From Candidatus Segatella violae (GTDB lineage Bacteria; Bacteroidota; Bacteroidia; Bacteroidales; Bacteroidaceae), in assembly GCA_002440225.1 (NCBI GenBank), contig DJSH01000040.1, forward strand, positions 15,272-55,586: 40,315 nucleotides of DNA, in the 5' to 3' direction. The position numbers and the translations under genes are program-made. Under the pieces are notes generated by a model. That model made no database searches. It saw only the letters and a list, made by a program, of their open reading frames with translations, and was not told the DNA's origin. Below are positions 25,126 to 34,458 of this stretch, in pieces; the first letter of the stretch is position 1, and each line of letters opens with the position of its first letter.

Positions 25126-28100
25126 ATGAAGATGCGACATCTACATTCTACGGGAAACGGTATAGTATCCGCTTCCCTGATTTCAAGAATGCTGTTGTTG
25201 GGGTTGGCTGGCGCAACCATGCCTCAAGCCGCTTCCGCAACGGTTCATTCTGTGCAACAAAAAGAGTCAATATCAGGTGTTATTACTGATGCAGCTACGG
25301 GCGAAGCCATTATCGGAGCTAGCATCTTGGTGAAAGGCACAAACACGGGAGCCGTGACTGACATTGACGGCAAGTTTTTCATTCCAGCAGACAAGCTGCC
25401 TGTTACGTTGGTAGTATCATATGTGGGCTTTCAGAAGAAGGAGATTCGTGTAACCTCTTCCTCTCCTATCCATGTCAACCTACAGGAAGACAGTCAGATG
25501 ATGGAGGAAGTAATCGTTACTGGTTATGGTACTTTCAAAAAGTCTGCATACGCAGGTTCTGCAGCCAACGTTAAGTCTGATAAGATTGCCGATGTGCCTA
25601 CCGTTTCATTTCAAGACATGCTGCAAGGCAACGCCACTGGTGTTCAATTCTCTGCATCATCAGGTCAGCCTGGTGCTTCATCAAGCATCAACGTGCGTGG
25701 TATGGGTTCCATCAATGCCAGTAACACCCCACTCTATGTCATCGATGGTGTGCCTGTGATGAGTGGTTCCATCAACTCGCTCGACTCAGACTCTGGTCTC
25801 GACATCATGTCTACCATCAACACCAACGATATTGCCAGCATCACCGTCATCAAGGATGCAGCAGCCGCATCACTCTATGGTTCGCGCGCAGCCAACGGAG
25901 TGATCATCATCACCACCAAACAAGGCCAACAGGGCAAGCCTAAGGTAAACTTGCAGGCAGACTGGGGGTACTCCGACTTTGCCATGGAATTCCGTCCTGT
26001 AATGAACGGTCAACAGCGCCGCGATTATATCTACAACGGTCTTTATGCTGGACAAATACGCAAAGGCAAGACCGAGGACGAGGCCAAAGCCTATGCAGAT
26101 GAAAATATCGACGACTATGCTCCCGTACCATGGTGCGGATTCGTAGACTGGAACGACGTGCTCTTCAAGAAAGGAAGCCACCAACAGTACGAGGCTTCCA
26201 TCTCGGGTGGCGCAGAAAAGTTCAAGTATTACTCTTCGCTCGCATATCTCAAGCAAGATGGTATCACACAGCGCTCAGGTTTGGAACGTATCACAGGCCG
26301 CCTGAACGTAGATTACCAGGCAACAAACAAGTTTAAATTGGGTGCCAACATTCTCTTCTCTAGCGTAAACCAGGATGTCTATGGAGAAGGGTTCTCTTAC
26401 ACCTCACCGTTCTACTCCTCCAGAAGCGCAGTCACCCCATCAGACCCGGTATACAACGAGGACGGATCATGGAACCGTGCCTTTATCCGCATCGGCGACC
26501 GCAACCCAGCCCTCGCCAATGAATACGACTCTCAACGAGAATATGTCACCCGTATGTTCAACACCGTTTACGGACAATATGAGTTCATCAAAGACTTGAA
26601 ATTCAAGAGCACCTTCAGCTACGACTATCTCACCACAAAGGGTAAAGACTGGGCTGACCCACGTACATCAAACGGCGACGACATCAATGGCGGTATGAGC
26701 AAGAAATTCTACGAACGCCGCAAGATGGTATGGGGAAACCAACTCTCCTACGCCAAGACCATCGCCGAGGTTCACCATCTTGACGGTCTTGTAGGCTATG
26801 AGATAGATGACCAGTACCGTGACTACCTCTCCGGCTATGCCACCAACTTTGCGACACCAGACAAGAACGACATTTCCAATGGAAAGAAGACAGAGTCGGT
26901 AGGTGGAAGCAACACACGTACTCGCATGGTTTCATATATCGGTCGTGCAAATTACGACTACGACAACAAGTATTTCTTGGGGGGAAGCTACCGTGTAGAT
27001 GGAAGTTCACGTTTACACCGTGACCATCGTTGGGGTAATTTCTGGTCGGTATCAGGTGCATGGCGCATCATCGAGGAAGATTTCATGAAACCTACCTCCC
27101 AATGGCTCACCGACCTGAAACTCCGCGCATCGTATGGTGTAAATGGTACTCTACCATCCGACTATTACGGCTACATGGCACTGAGCAGCCTCAGCGACGG
27201 CTACAACGAGCAACCAGCCATCCTCATCTCACAGCTCGCCAACAACAACTTGAAATGGGAGACCAACTACAACTTGAACCTCGGTCTCGATTTCGGACTT
27301 TTCGATCGTGTGAATGTGACATTGGAATACTATTTGCGCAACACCAAGAACCTCTTGATGGACAGCCCTGTATCCATGACTACAGGTTTCAGTTCCTACT
27401 TGATGAACGTTGGACAACTGAGAAACCAGGGTGTCGAATTGGAAATCAACTCCACCAACATCAAGACCAAGAACTTTGAGTGGAAGAGTACCTTCAATCT
27501 CTCACACAACACCAATAAGGTTGTTAAATTGGATGGTGACCAAACTGAAATCGTCAGTGGTACACAGATTCACAAAATAGGGCACTCCTATCGCACATTC
27601 TATATGATAGAATTCGCAGGAATCAATCCAGAAAACGGTAATCCACAGTTCTACAAGAACGACCTCTTGGAAGACGGAACCTATAGCAAGGAAATCACGG
27701 AAGATGCTACCGAAGCTAAATCCATCATGCTCGACAAGCACGCAGAGCCAACCTTGAATGGAGGCTTCTACAATAGCTTGAAATACAAGTGGTTCGACTT
27801 GAGCTTCCTATTCAACTATCAGTTTGGTGGTTACTCATACGACACATGGGCACAGAAGACCGAGCACGGAGGCTACGACATGGAGGCAAACATTCCGACC
27901 TACTATGCCGACAGTTGGAAAAAGCCAGGCGACATCACTAAATATGAGCAGTTCTATGAGAAGAGTTCTAGCGTGGCAATGCACAAAATTACCAACAGCC
28001 GCCGCTTGCATAGCACCGACTATATTCGTTTGAAGACCATCACCTTCGGTTTCACACTGCCAAAGCAATGGCTCAAGCCGGTAGGCATCAACAATGCTCG

Positions 28101-28239
28101 CCTCTACATGTCGGCCAACAACTTGTGGACATGGGCAGCCTGGGATTACTATGATCCGGAAGCAGTTGTGAACGGCAGCGCCACACAGAACACTCCTCCA
28201 CTCAAGACTGTGACATTCGGTCTAAACGTGAATTTCTAA
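25126..28239 (+). CDS. SusC/RagA-family TonB-dependent transporter (second locus)
   Basis: 1037 residues. A signal sequence ends near ATMPQAASA. A CarboxypepD_reg-like domain follows (ISGVITDAATGEAIIGASIL, roughly 46-125), then EEVIVTGYGTFKKSAYAGSA, a plug with VIDGVPVMSGSINSL and SLYGSRAANGVIIITTK, and a barrel ending LNVNF. It pairs with the SusD gene 35 bp downstream. No enzymes accompany this pair in the window, so the substrate cannot be inferred. No clear TAnnTTTG promoter or ATCGTCC operator is seen between the ssrA terminator and the start. The start may instead be the third codon (Met3). Confidence 0.95.
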   Translation: MKMRHLHSTGNGIVSASLISRMLLLGLAGATMPQAASATVHSVQQKESISGVITDAATGEAIIGASILVKGTNTGAVTDIDGKFFIPADKLPVTLVVSYVGFQKKEIRVTSSSPIHVNLQEDSQMMEEVIVTGYGTFKKSAYAGSAANVKSDKIADVPTVSFQDMLQGNATGVQFSASSGQPGASSSINVRGMGSINASNTPLYVIDGVPVMSGSINSLDSDSGLDIMSTINTNDIASITVIKDAAAASLYGSRAANGVIIITTKQGQQGKPKVNLQADWGYSDFAMEFRPVMNGQQRRDYIYNGLYAGQIRKGKTEDEAKAYADENIDDYAPVPWCGFVDWNDVLFKKGSHQQYEASISGGAEKFKYYSSLAYLKQDGITQRSGLERITGRLNVDYQATNKFKLGANILFSSVNQDVYGEGFSYTSPFYSSRSAVTPSDPVYNEDGSWNRAFIRIGDRNPALANEYDSQREYVTRMFNTVYGQYEFIKDLKFKSTFSYDYLTTKGKDWADPRTSNGDDINGGMSKKFYERRKMVWGNQLSYAKTIAEVHHLDGLVGYEIDDQYRDYLSGYATNFATPDKNDISNGKKTESVGGSNTRTRMVSYIGRANYDYDNKYFLGGSYRVDGSSRLHRDHRWGNFWSVSGAWRIIEEDFMKPTSQWLTDLKLRASYGVNGTLPSDYYGYMALSSLSDGYNEQPAILISQLANNNLKWETNYNLNLGLDFGLFDRVNVTLEYYLRNTKNLLMDSPVSMTTGFSSYLMNVGQLRNQGVELEINSTNIKTKNFEWKSTFNLSHNTNKVVKLDGDQTEIVSGTQIHKIGHSYRTFYMIEFAGINPENGNPQFYKNDLLEDGTYSKEITEDATEAKSIMLDKHAEPTLNGGFYNSLKYKWFDLSFLFNYQFGGYSYDTWAQKTEHGGYDMEANIPTYYADSWKKPGDITKYEQFYEKSSSVAMHKITNSRRLHSTDYIRLKTITFGFTLPKQWLKPVGINNARLYMSANNLWTWAAWDYYDPEAVVNGSATQNTPPLKTVTFGLNVNF

Positions 28240-28274
28240 TATTAATAAAATGTGTGAATAAAGTTTTTTAAGAC

Positions 28275-29774
28275 ATGAACAAAATATATCTATATATGAT
28301 GGTGGGAGCCATGACTATCGGCTTGTCATCCTGTGGCAACGACTGGCTCGACCTCGAACCATCCACCTCCATTCAAACTAAGGTGGAATCTCTTTCGGAT
28401 GTAGATGCCACCCTCAATGGTATTTACAGCACGATGCAAAGCCCTTACGCATACTCGGGCAGACTCGTATATTATGGAGATGTGACTGGCGACGACATGC
28501 AAGCAGTAAGCTCCACCAAGCGTACAGCAACAGCCTATCTATATGGTTTCACCAAGAGCAACTCACCTTACAGCTACTGGTCTTACCCTTACAACATCAT
28601 CCAAAACTGCAATGTCATACTCACCAATATCGACAACATCAAGGTGAGCGACGAAGAAAAGGAGGAAATGAATGACTACAAGGGGCAAGCACTTGCCATC
28701 CGTGGCATGTCGCTCTTCGATTTGACCAAACTATATGGCTATCCATACACTATGGACAACGGAGCGTCGCTAGGAGCTTGCATTGTAACCGACGTGCTAG
28801 GCAAAGATGCCATGCCACAAAGAAGCACCGTGGCTCAATGCTACGACCAGATACTGAAAGATCTCGAAAACAGCAGCAACCTGCTAGGCGAAAATTTCAA
28901 CAAGGGCAAATTTAACAAATGGGCAGCCCTCACACTGCTGAGTCGAGTATATCTCTATCACGGCGACAACGACAAGGCACTGAATGCCGCAGAAGAAGCC
29001 ATCAAAGGGGCCGAGAAAAATGGATACGCCCTTTGGACCAACGAGGAATATCCTACAGCCTGGAGCAACAACGTAAGCGAAACATCTGCGCACAAGGGAG
29101 AAGTTCTCTTCGAAATCATCAATTTAACGACCGATTCTCCTGGCAAGGAAAGCCTAGGCTACCTCAATGCTCCTGGTGGTTATGCAGATGCCTGCGTCAC
29201 CGTATCTTTCTACAATTACATGCAGAAAGACCCAGATGACGTGCGCAACAAGATTATCAATGTGGCAACAAAAAAACAGGGCTATTCTTCCTCTATCTAT
29301 GATAGGGGCTACATCAACAAATATCAGCCACAACAAGGCGAAAATGTCGAGGATGCCAACATCCCTTTGATTCGTCTCTCTGAGGCTTATCTCAATGCCG
29401 CAGAAGCTGCAGCCAAGCTTACAGCCGCAGGAACTAACAAGAATACAGAGGCCGTAAAATATCTCAATGCCATTGTAAACCGCGCCAACCCAGCAAAAAC
29501 GGTGAAGGACAACGAAACCGTAACTCTGGAACAGGTACTGGACGAGCGCCGCAAGGAATTGGTGGGAGAAGGCCAGCGCATGTTCGACTTGCTGAGAAAT
29601 GGCAAAACAATCGTAAGGAAGAACGAGAAAAATTCAGCCTTGAGTAAGACGAAGCATACGTGTGGCGACGAGTTCATGACAATCGGCTTGGACAACTACA
29701 AGATAGTTCTCCCTATCCCACTGGCAGAGCGCAACGTAAGCCATCTGCAGAACAACCCTGGCTACGGAGATTAA
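28275..29774 (+). CDS. SusD/RagB-family outer-membrane lipoprotein (second locus)
   Basis: 499 residues. The signal peptide MNKIYLYMMVGAMTIGLSSC has a lipobox with Cys20. The N-terminal domain shows WLDLEPSTSIQT and NCNVILTNID. The C-terminal end has DERRKELVGEGQRMFDLLRNG and IPLAERNVSHLQNNPGYGD, the classical RagB/SusD closing motif. It forms the lid of the SusC transporter encoded just before it. The phosphatase gene follows after 26 bp and could be co-transcribed. Confidence 0.95.
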   Translation: MNKIYLYMMVGAMTIGLSSCGNDWLDLEPSTSIQTKVESLSDVDATLNGIYSTMQSPYAYSGRLVYYGDVTGDDMQAVSSTKRTATAYLYGFTKSNSPYSYWSYPYNIIQNCNVILTNIDNIKVSDEEKEEMNDYKGQALAIRGMSLFDLTKLYGYPYTMDNGASLGACIVTDVLGKDAMPQRSTVAQCYDQILKDLENSSNLLGENFNKGKFNKWAALTLLSRVYLYHGDNDKALNAAEEAIKGAEKNGYALWTNEEYPTAWSNNVSETSAHKGEVLFEIINLTTDSPGKESLGYLNAPGGYADACVTVSFYNYMQKDPDDVRNKIINVATKKQGYSSSIYDRGYINKYQPQQGENVEDANIPLIRLSEAYLNAAEAAAKLTAAGTNKNTEAVKYLNAIVNRANPAKTVKDNETVTLEQVLDERRKELVGEGQRMFDLLRNGKTIVRKNEKNSALSKTKHTCGDEFMTIGLDNYKIVLPIPLAERNVSHLQNNPGYGD

Positions 29775-29800
29775 CTAAAATTTCTTTAGGTATATAAAGG

Positions 29801-30925
29801 ATGAAAAAGAATTTCTTAATGATATTGATGGTGATGCTAACGATGTTTAGCATCACCATTTCAGCTAAGGATGCTGTTGATGACAACAAGCTTTCTTGCG
29901 ACGGTCCATACGTAATTTATCAAGAAGATGGAAGTGTGAGGGTTATCAATGTGACGCCACAAGGTGTGGTAAAAGACACCACTTACGCAAAGCTACCAGA
30001 AGGCTTTACCCTTCATATCACAGATCATGAGGGAAACTACCCTTTCGACGTTCACTTGCACGCCATCGCTCGCCAACCTTGGAAACAGCAACAGGCTAAG
30101 AAGACCTTCGTTATGTCTGATCCCCATGGGCGTCTCAATCTCGTAGTAAATCTTCTTCAAGCAAACGGAATCATCGACAGCCAACTTCGCTGGTGCTATG
30201 GAGCCAACCAACTGATTGTAATTGGCGACATTTTCGACCGTGGATACGATGTTCCACAGATATTCTGGCTATTCTACAAACTAGAAGCAGAAGCTGCAGA
30301 ATGTGGAGGAAGAGTGACCGTGATGCTAGGGAACCATGAACCCATGGAGCTAGCAGGCGACATGCGCTATGCAAAGCCCAAATATAAGATGCTAGCAGAA
30401 AAACTAGGCATCTCGTATCGCCACCTTTTCTTCCCCAACACCGAATTGGGAAGATGGCTAGGAACTCGTAATGCAATCCAAATAATAGGCCGAAATCTAT
30501 ATGTACATGCAGGAATCAGTCGTGAATTCTATGAGAGAAACCTCTCCATTCCTATGGTCAACGACAGTATCAACAGCGTATTGTTCATGAAAAGCAAACA
30601 GCGCAAGGCTCACTCTGAGTTCTGCAAGTTCTTATATGGCAACCGTGGTCCGATTTGGTATAGAGGCTTAGTATTGAAAACAAAGAAATGGTCACCATTA
30701 CCTAGCGATTCTCTCAACATGGTGCTACAACGCTACGATGTGGATAGAATCATTGTGGGGCACACTATATTCAAGGACATCAAACGTTTCTACAAGGGCA
30801 AGGTAATCGCTGTGAATGTAGACAATCTAGAAAATTACAATCATCAACGAGGCAGAGCTATCTTGATAACCGACGAGAAGACCTACGTGGTTGGTGACAA
30901 TGGAATCAAACGCATTCTGAAATAA
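29801..30925 (+). CDS. Secreted calcineurin-like metallophosphoesterase (Shewanella-like phosphatase type)
   Basis: 374 residues with a Sec signal peptide (MKKNFLMILMVMLTMFSITISA). All metallophosphoesterase motifs are present: DPHG (D107, H109), GDIFDRG (D143, D146, R147), GNHE (N178, H179), HAG and GHT. The family hydrolyses phosphomonoesters with two metal ions. The order and spacing resemble PPP-type Shewanella-like protein phosphatases, but the substrate is unknown. The protein is predicted periplasmic. It follows the second SusC/SusD pair by 26 bp with AAAGG ahead of the ATG, so it may belong to the same transcript. A bidirectional terminator follows at once. Confidence 0.85.
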   Translation: MKKNFLMILMVMLTMFSITISAKDAVDDNKLSCDGPYVIYQEDGSVRVINVTPQGVVKDTTYAKLPEGFTLHITDHEGNYPFDVHLHAIARQPWKQQQAKKTFVMSDPHGRLNLVVNLLQANGIIDSQLRWCYGANQLIVIGDIFDRGYDVPQIFWLFYKLEAEAAECGGRVTVMLGNHEPMELAGDMRYAKPKYKMLAEKLGISYRHLFFPNTELGRWLGTRNAIQIIGRNLYVHAGISREFYERNLSIPMVNDSINSVLFMKSKQRKAHSEFCKFLYGNRGPIWYRGLVLKTKKWSPLPSDSLNMVLQRYDVDRIIVGHTIFKDIKRFYKGKVIAVNVDNLENYNHQRGRAILITDEKTYVVGDNGIKRILK

Positions 30926-30929
30926 CGAC

Positions 30930-30966
30930 AAAGAGGACTGTCCAATCTCGGGCAGTCCTCTTTTTG
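30930..30966. terminator. Bidirectional intrinsic terminator between the phosphatase and AraC genes
   Basis: AAAGAGGACTGTCC (30930-30943) pairs with GGGCAGTCCTCTTT (30950-30963), with one G-T pair and a 6-nt loop, followed by T's. It separates convergent transcription units. Confidence 0.9.
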
Positions 30967-30989
30967 AACAAATCTATTAAGCGAGATTT

Positions 30990-31901
30990 TTATTTCCTCA
31001 AGCTCTCACGGTATTTCAGCGGCGACATGTGCAGGTGTTCCCTCACATACTTGCCGAAGAAAGATGTATTGCTGAAGCCCAAGATACCTGATATTTCCTT
31101 TATCGACTTGGTAGTGGAACGAAGATAATAGGAAATGTCGGAAAGGGTATATTCGGTAATCCACTCAATGGCGGTCTTGCCGGAATGGCGCTTGCAGACG
31201 ATGGAGAGATACTTGGGAGTGATGCAAAGTTGCTGGGCGAAATACTCTACGGGCTGATGCTTGATTTCACTCTGCTGGAGCAGTTCGAGAAAGCGATCGA
31301 ACAAATCGCTCGTGGTAGAACCAGCCGACTCATGTGGCAAGTCTTCGAGGAGCAGATTGCTCACTGCCAGCAGCGCACTCTTGAGCAAGGTCTCCACTAT
31401 CTCACGACGATAAGGCTGCCACGAGCTGCGAGCACTGAAAGAAGGGTCGAGACAAAGGCGCACCAAGTCGGTGAATTTCTCGTAAAACACCATGTCGTTC
31501 TCGTTCATCTTGAGTACAGCCACCTTGTTGACATACATGGCGCGATTCCACACATTGATATGCGAACGAAGGATGTTGAGCATCCCATGATTGCTCACGC
31601 ACATAGCTGTACAAGCGAAGTCGGGAGAGACCTCGAAGAAATCCAGAATCGTGTTGGGTGGGCAGATGAAGATATCACCCTTCTCCACCTCAATGACCCT
31701 GCCATTGAGGTCGGCCTTCAACCTACCTCTCTGGCAAGAGGCTATCATATTCATCTGCAACCTCACGGGGTCGGGATGCTGCAACATCTTGACATTGTCG
31801 ATAATCAAGATGTCGTCGTCGAGATAGCTAGTGCTGATCTCGGCACTCTGGGCGAATTCCCCCTCCTCGATACGCTGCTTTATATCTTTTTGTTCTTTCA
31901 T
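30990..31901 (-). CDS. AraC-family transcriptional regulator
   Basis: 303 residues. The N-terminal half is a cupin-like sensor region containing GRLKADLNGRVIEVEKGDIFICPPNTI. The C-terminal roughly 100 residues are an AraC/XylS DNA-binding domain with two helix-turn-helix motifs: FAQQLCITPKYLSIVCKRHSGKT and IKEISGILGFSNTSFFGKYVREHLHMSPLKYR. Its start is 5 bp after the rsgA stop, so it is probably translated from the rsmA-frr-rsgA transcript. Its targets are unknown. The cupin-type sensor and distance give no direct link to the glycan loci in this window. Confidence 0.9.
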   Translation of the reverse strand: MKEQKDIKQRIEEGEFAQSAEISTSYLDDDILIIDNVKMLQHPDPVRLQMNMIASCQRGRLKADLNGRVIEVEKGDIFICPPNTILDFFEVSPDFACTAMCVSNHGMLNILRSHINVWNRAMYVNKVAVLKMNENDMVFYEKFTDLVRLCLDPSFSARSSWQPYRREIVETLLKSALLAVSNLLLEDLPHESAGSTTSDLFDRFLELLQQSEIKHQPVEYFAQQLCITPKYLSIVCKRHSGKTAIEWITEYTLSDISYYLRSTTKSIKEISGILGFSNTSFFGKYVREHLHMSPLKYRESLRK

Positions 31902-31906
31902 ATTGA

Positions 31907-32839
31907 TTAAAATGCCTCCCTGTACTTATTCTCATCCTTATCCTCCAGCATGGAGAGATAGCTCTGGTAACGGCTAGCGGCGATGTAATGCTCCTCCACT
32001 GCCTTGATGACAGCGCATCCTGGTTCGTGAGTATGGGTACAGTCGGAAAACTTACAGTCCTTAGAAAAGCGGAATATTTCCTTGAAATAGCTGGTGAGTT
32101 CCTCCTTCTCTATGTCGAAGGTGCCAAATCCCTTGATGCCCGGAGTATCTATCAGATAACCTCCATCGGGCAACTCTATCATCTCGCTGAAAGTAGTGGT
32201 GTGCATACCGCTATTGTGCGCCTCGCTAATCTCTGCCGTGCGTTGTTCTGCCTCTGGTACGAGTTGGTTGATGAGGGTAGACTTACCCACGCCACTATTT
32301 CCACTCAGAAGCGAAGTCTTGTCCTTGATGAGCGGGCGCAAGGCATCGATTCCCTCGCCGGTGGCTGCCGAAATCTCGATGCACTGGTATCCGATGGTCT
32401 CATAAAGGGTGCGCATCATCTGCTCGTAATGCAATTCATCCTCGGTGAGAATGTCTCGCTTGTTGAAGACGATGATGACGGGCACACGATATGCTTCGGC
32501 ACCTGCCAGGAATCGGTCGATAAAGGTAGTGGAAGTCTGTGGATAATTGACGGTCACCACGAGCAAGGCTTGGTCTACGTTGGCTGCCAGGATATGGCTT
32601 TGCTTGCTCAGGTTAGGCGACTTACGAATGATATAGTTACGACGATCCTCGATGGAAGAGATGAAAGCCGTACCCTCCTGGTTGGTGATAAGCTGCACAT
32701 AGTCGCCTACAGCCACAGGATTGGTACTGCGGATGCCCTTCAATCGAAAATTGCCTTTGATTTTGCTTTCAATCAGCTGGCCATCGTCTGTCTTGACGGT
32801 GTACCAGCTGCCTGTATTCTTGATGACGAGTCCTCTCAT
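31907..32839 (-). CDS. rsgA: Ribosome small-subunit-dependent GTPase A
   Basis: 310 residues, the usual length. An OB-fold N-terminus is followed by a circularly permuted GTPase: G4 NKRD (126-129) precedes G1 GNSGVGKST (180-188) and G3 DTPG (231-234). A C-terminal zinc motif C262-x4-C267-x-H269-x5-C275 completes the YjeQ signature. It promotes late 30S subunit maturation. The start codon overlaps the frr stop by one base, which implies translational coupling, and the AraC gene follows after 5 bp. Confidence 0.97.
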   Translation of the reverse strand: MRGLVIKNTGSWYTVKTDDGQLIESKIKGNFRLKGIRSTNPVAVGDYVQLITNQEGTAFISSIEDRRNYIIRKSPNLSKQSHILAANVDQALLVVTVNYPQTSTTFIDRFLAGAEAYRVPVIIVFNKRDILTEDELHYEQMMRTLYETIGYQCIEISAATGEGIDALRPLIKDKTSLLSGNSGVGKSTLINQLVPEAEQRTAEISEAHNSGMHTTTFSEMIELPDGGYLIDTPGIKGFGTFDIEKEELTSYFKEIFRFSKDCKFSDCTHTHEPGCAVIKAVEEHYIAASRYQSYLSMLEDKDENKYREAF

Positions 32840-33399
32840 TATACTGTCATAATTTCCTTTTCCTTCTCATCCATCAAGCTTTCGAGCTGCTTGATGTACT
32901 TGTCGTGGAGCTTCTGAAGATCGTTCTCTGCGTCCTTCTCCAAGTCCTCTGAAAGACCGTCCTTGATGGACTTCTTCAACTTTTCCTTGATTTCCTGACG
33001 CACGTTGCGAACCTCTACCTTGGCACGCTCTGCAATCTTGTTGCACTGCTTGACGAGCTCCTTACGACGCTCACCTGTTGGCTGAGGAATGCCAAGGCGA
33101 ACTATCTCACCATTGTTCTCTGGTGTAATGCCCACGCCGCTGTCCATGATGGCCTTCTCGATGTCCTTGATGGCCTTCTTGTCCCAAGGGCGGATGGCAA
33201 TGGTACGGGCATCTGGAGTGGTAACGGTAGCCACCTGGTTCAATGGCACCATGCTGCCGTAGCTGTTAACACGAACACCATCGAGGATGGCCACGTTGGC
33301 ACGTCCTGCACGAATATGAGAGAGCTCCTCTGCGAGATACATCGCAGCCATCTCCATGCGCTCTCCTGCTGAACTCAAAGTTTCTTTTACGTCTATCAT
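32839..33399 (-). CDS. frr: Ribosome recycling factor
   Basis: 186 residues, normal for the family. Conserved stretches include RAGRANVAILDGVRVNSYGSMVPLNQVATV and RKELVKQCNKIAERAKVEVRNVR. The protein splits post-termination ribosomes together with EF-G. It lies 66 bp downstream of rsmA. AAAGGAA lies ahead of its ATG, and no TAnnTTTG box is seen in the gap, so it is probably read from the rsmA promoter. Confidence 0.97.
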   Translation of the reverse strand: MIDVKETLSSAGERMEMAAMYLAEELSHIRAGRANVAILDGVRVNSYGSMVPLNQVATVTTPDARTIAIRPWDKKAIKDIEKAIMDSGVGITPENNGEIVRLGIPQPTGERRKELVKQCNKIAERAKVEVRNVRQEIKEKLKKSIKDGLSEDLEKDAENDLQKLHDKYIKQLESLMDEKEKEIMTV

Positions 33400-33465
33400 A
33401 ATTGTTATTTCCTTTATTGTTAACTCTTATTTATTACTTTCTTTTTGATTTTTAACTGACAATTA

Positions 33466-34278
33466 TCAATTCTTGATGATTTCCAGTCTCTTCAATTCCT
33501 CCTCCACATAGTTGGTCAGGTCGGCGAACTGCTGGATGCTGAGCTGCTCTGGTCGCTTGGTCATGATGTCGGTGGTGTAAAAGTCCTCACGAGGCTTAAC
33601 TCCCGGGAACATCTGCTTCAAACTGACACGGAGCATCTTGCGACGCTGGTTGAACACAGTCTTTACCAGACGCTTGAACAATCGCTCATCGCACCCCAGG
33701 TCGGCCACCTTGTTGCGAGTCATACGAATGACGGCACTCTTCACCTTTGGAGGTGGATTGAACACCCCCTCGTCTACCGTGAAGAGATACTCCACATCAT
33801 ACCAGGCCTGGATGAGTACGCTGAGGATGCCATACGCCTTGTTGCCAGGCTCGGAGGCCATGCGGAGCGCCACCTCTCGCTGAATCATACCGGTGCAACA
33901 AGGAATGAGATCCTTATAATCGAGCATCTTGAAGAATATCTGCGACGAGATGTCGTAGGGATAGTTGCCCGTCAAGACAAACTGCTGACCGTCGAATATC
34001 TGGTTGAGGTCCATACGAAGGAAATCCTCGCCGATGATATTGTCCTTGAGCTTCGGGAAGTTCTCGTGCAGGTAGGCCACCGACTCCGAGTCGATTTCCA
34101 CCGCCTTCACGGGGCGAGGCTTCTCCACGAGGTATTGGGTAAGCACACCCATACCCGGTCCAATCTCCAGGACAGGGATATCAGGGCAGGCATCCACCGT
34201 GTCGGCGATGCGCTTGGCTATGTTGAGGTCAGTCAAAAAATGCTGACCGAGATTTTTCTTAGGCTTTACAGCTTTCAT
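33466..34278 (-). CDS. rsmA: 16S rRNA dimethyladenosine transferase (KsgA)
   Basis: 270 residues. Motifs: KKNLGQHFL at the N-terminus, the SAM-binding VLEIGPGMGVLT (36-47), and the catalytic N105-Y-P-Y108 (NYPYDIS, where many species have NLPYNIS). It dimethylates two adjacent adenosines in the 3' hairpin of 16S rRNA. First gene of the ribosome-related operon with frr and rsgA. A -7 box TATTTTTG lies at 34301-34308 on the minus strand. Confidence 0.97.
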   Translation of the reverse strand: MKAVKPKKNLGQHFLTDLNIAKRIADTVDACPDIPVLEIGPGMGVLTQYLVEKPRPVKAVEIDSESVAYLHENFPKLKDNIIGEDFLRMDLNQIFDGQQFVLTGNYPYDISSQIFFKMLDYKDLIPCCTGMIQREVALRMASEPGNKAYGILSVLIQAWYDVEYLFTVDEGVFNPPPKVKSAVIRMTRNKVADLGCDERLFKRLVKTVFNQRRKMLRVSLKQMFPGVKPREDFYTTDIMTKRPEQLSIQQFADLTNYVEEELKRLEIIKN

Positions 34279-34300
34279 ACTTTATCAATTATTTATTGTG

Positions 34301-34308
34301 CAAAAATA
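34301..34308 (-). promoter_or_regulatory. -7 box of the rsmA operon
   Basis: The minus strand reads TATTTTTG, matching TAnnTTTG, 23 bp upstream of the rsmA start. No clear TTTG -33 box is present. Confidence 0.55.
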
Positions 34309-34445
34309 CGATTATTTTTCGAGAATCCACGCTAAGAAGACGTTTTTTTTCATCTTTTACGTAAAAAAGGGGAAAAGAAAAGACGACAAAGCGTTTATTT
34401 ATGCTAAAATTATGCAGATTAGGGCGATATTGGCGATAAAAGTAT

Positions 34446-34453
34446 TACCTTTG
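34446..34453 (+). promoter_or_regulatory. -7 box close to the start of the flippase-like gene
   Basis: TACCTTTG at 34446-34453 is a perfect -7 box, but the annotated ATG follows only 5 bp later. The transcript would then begin at or next to that ATG, so translation may be leaderless or begin at the fourth codon (34468). Confidence 0.55.
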
Positions 34454-34458
34454 CAGTT

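Noticed and set aside
30990..31901. AraC protein as the regulator of the arabinofuranosidase locus
   Set aside because: It is 9 kb away in an unrelated operon, and nothing in its sequence ties it to the ATCGTCC operator; a regulator outside the window is at least as likely.
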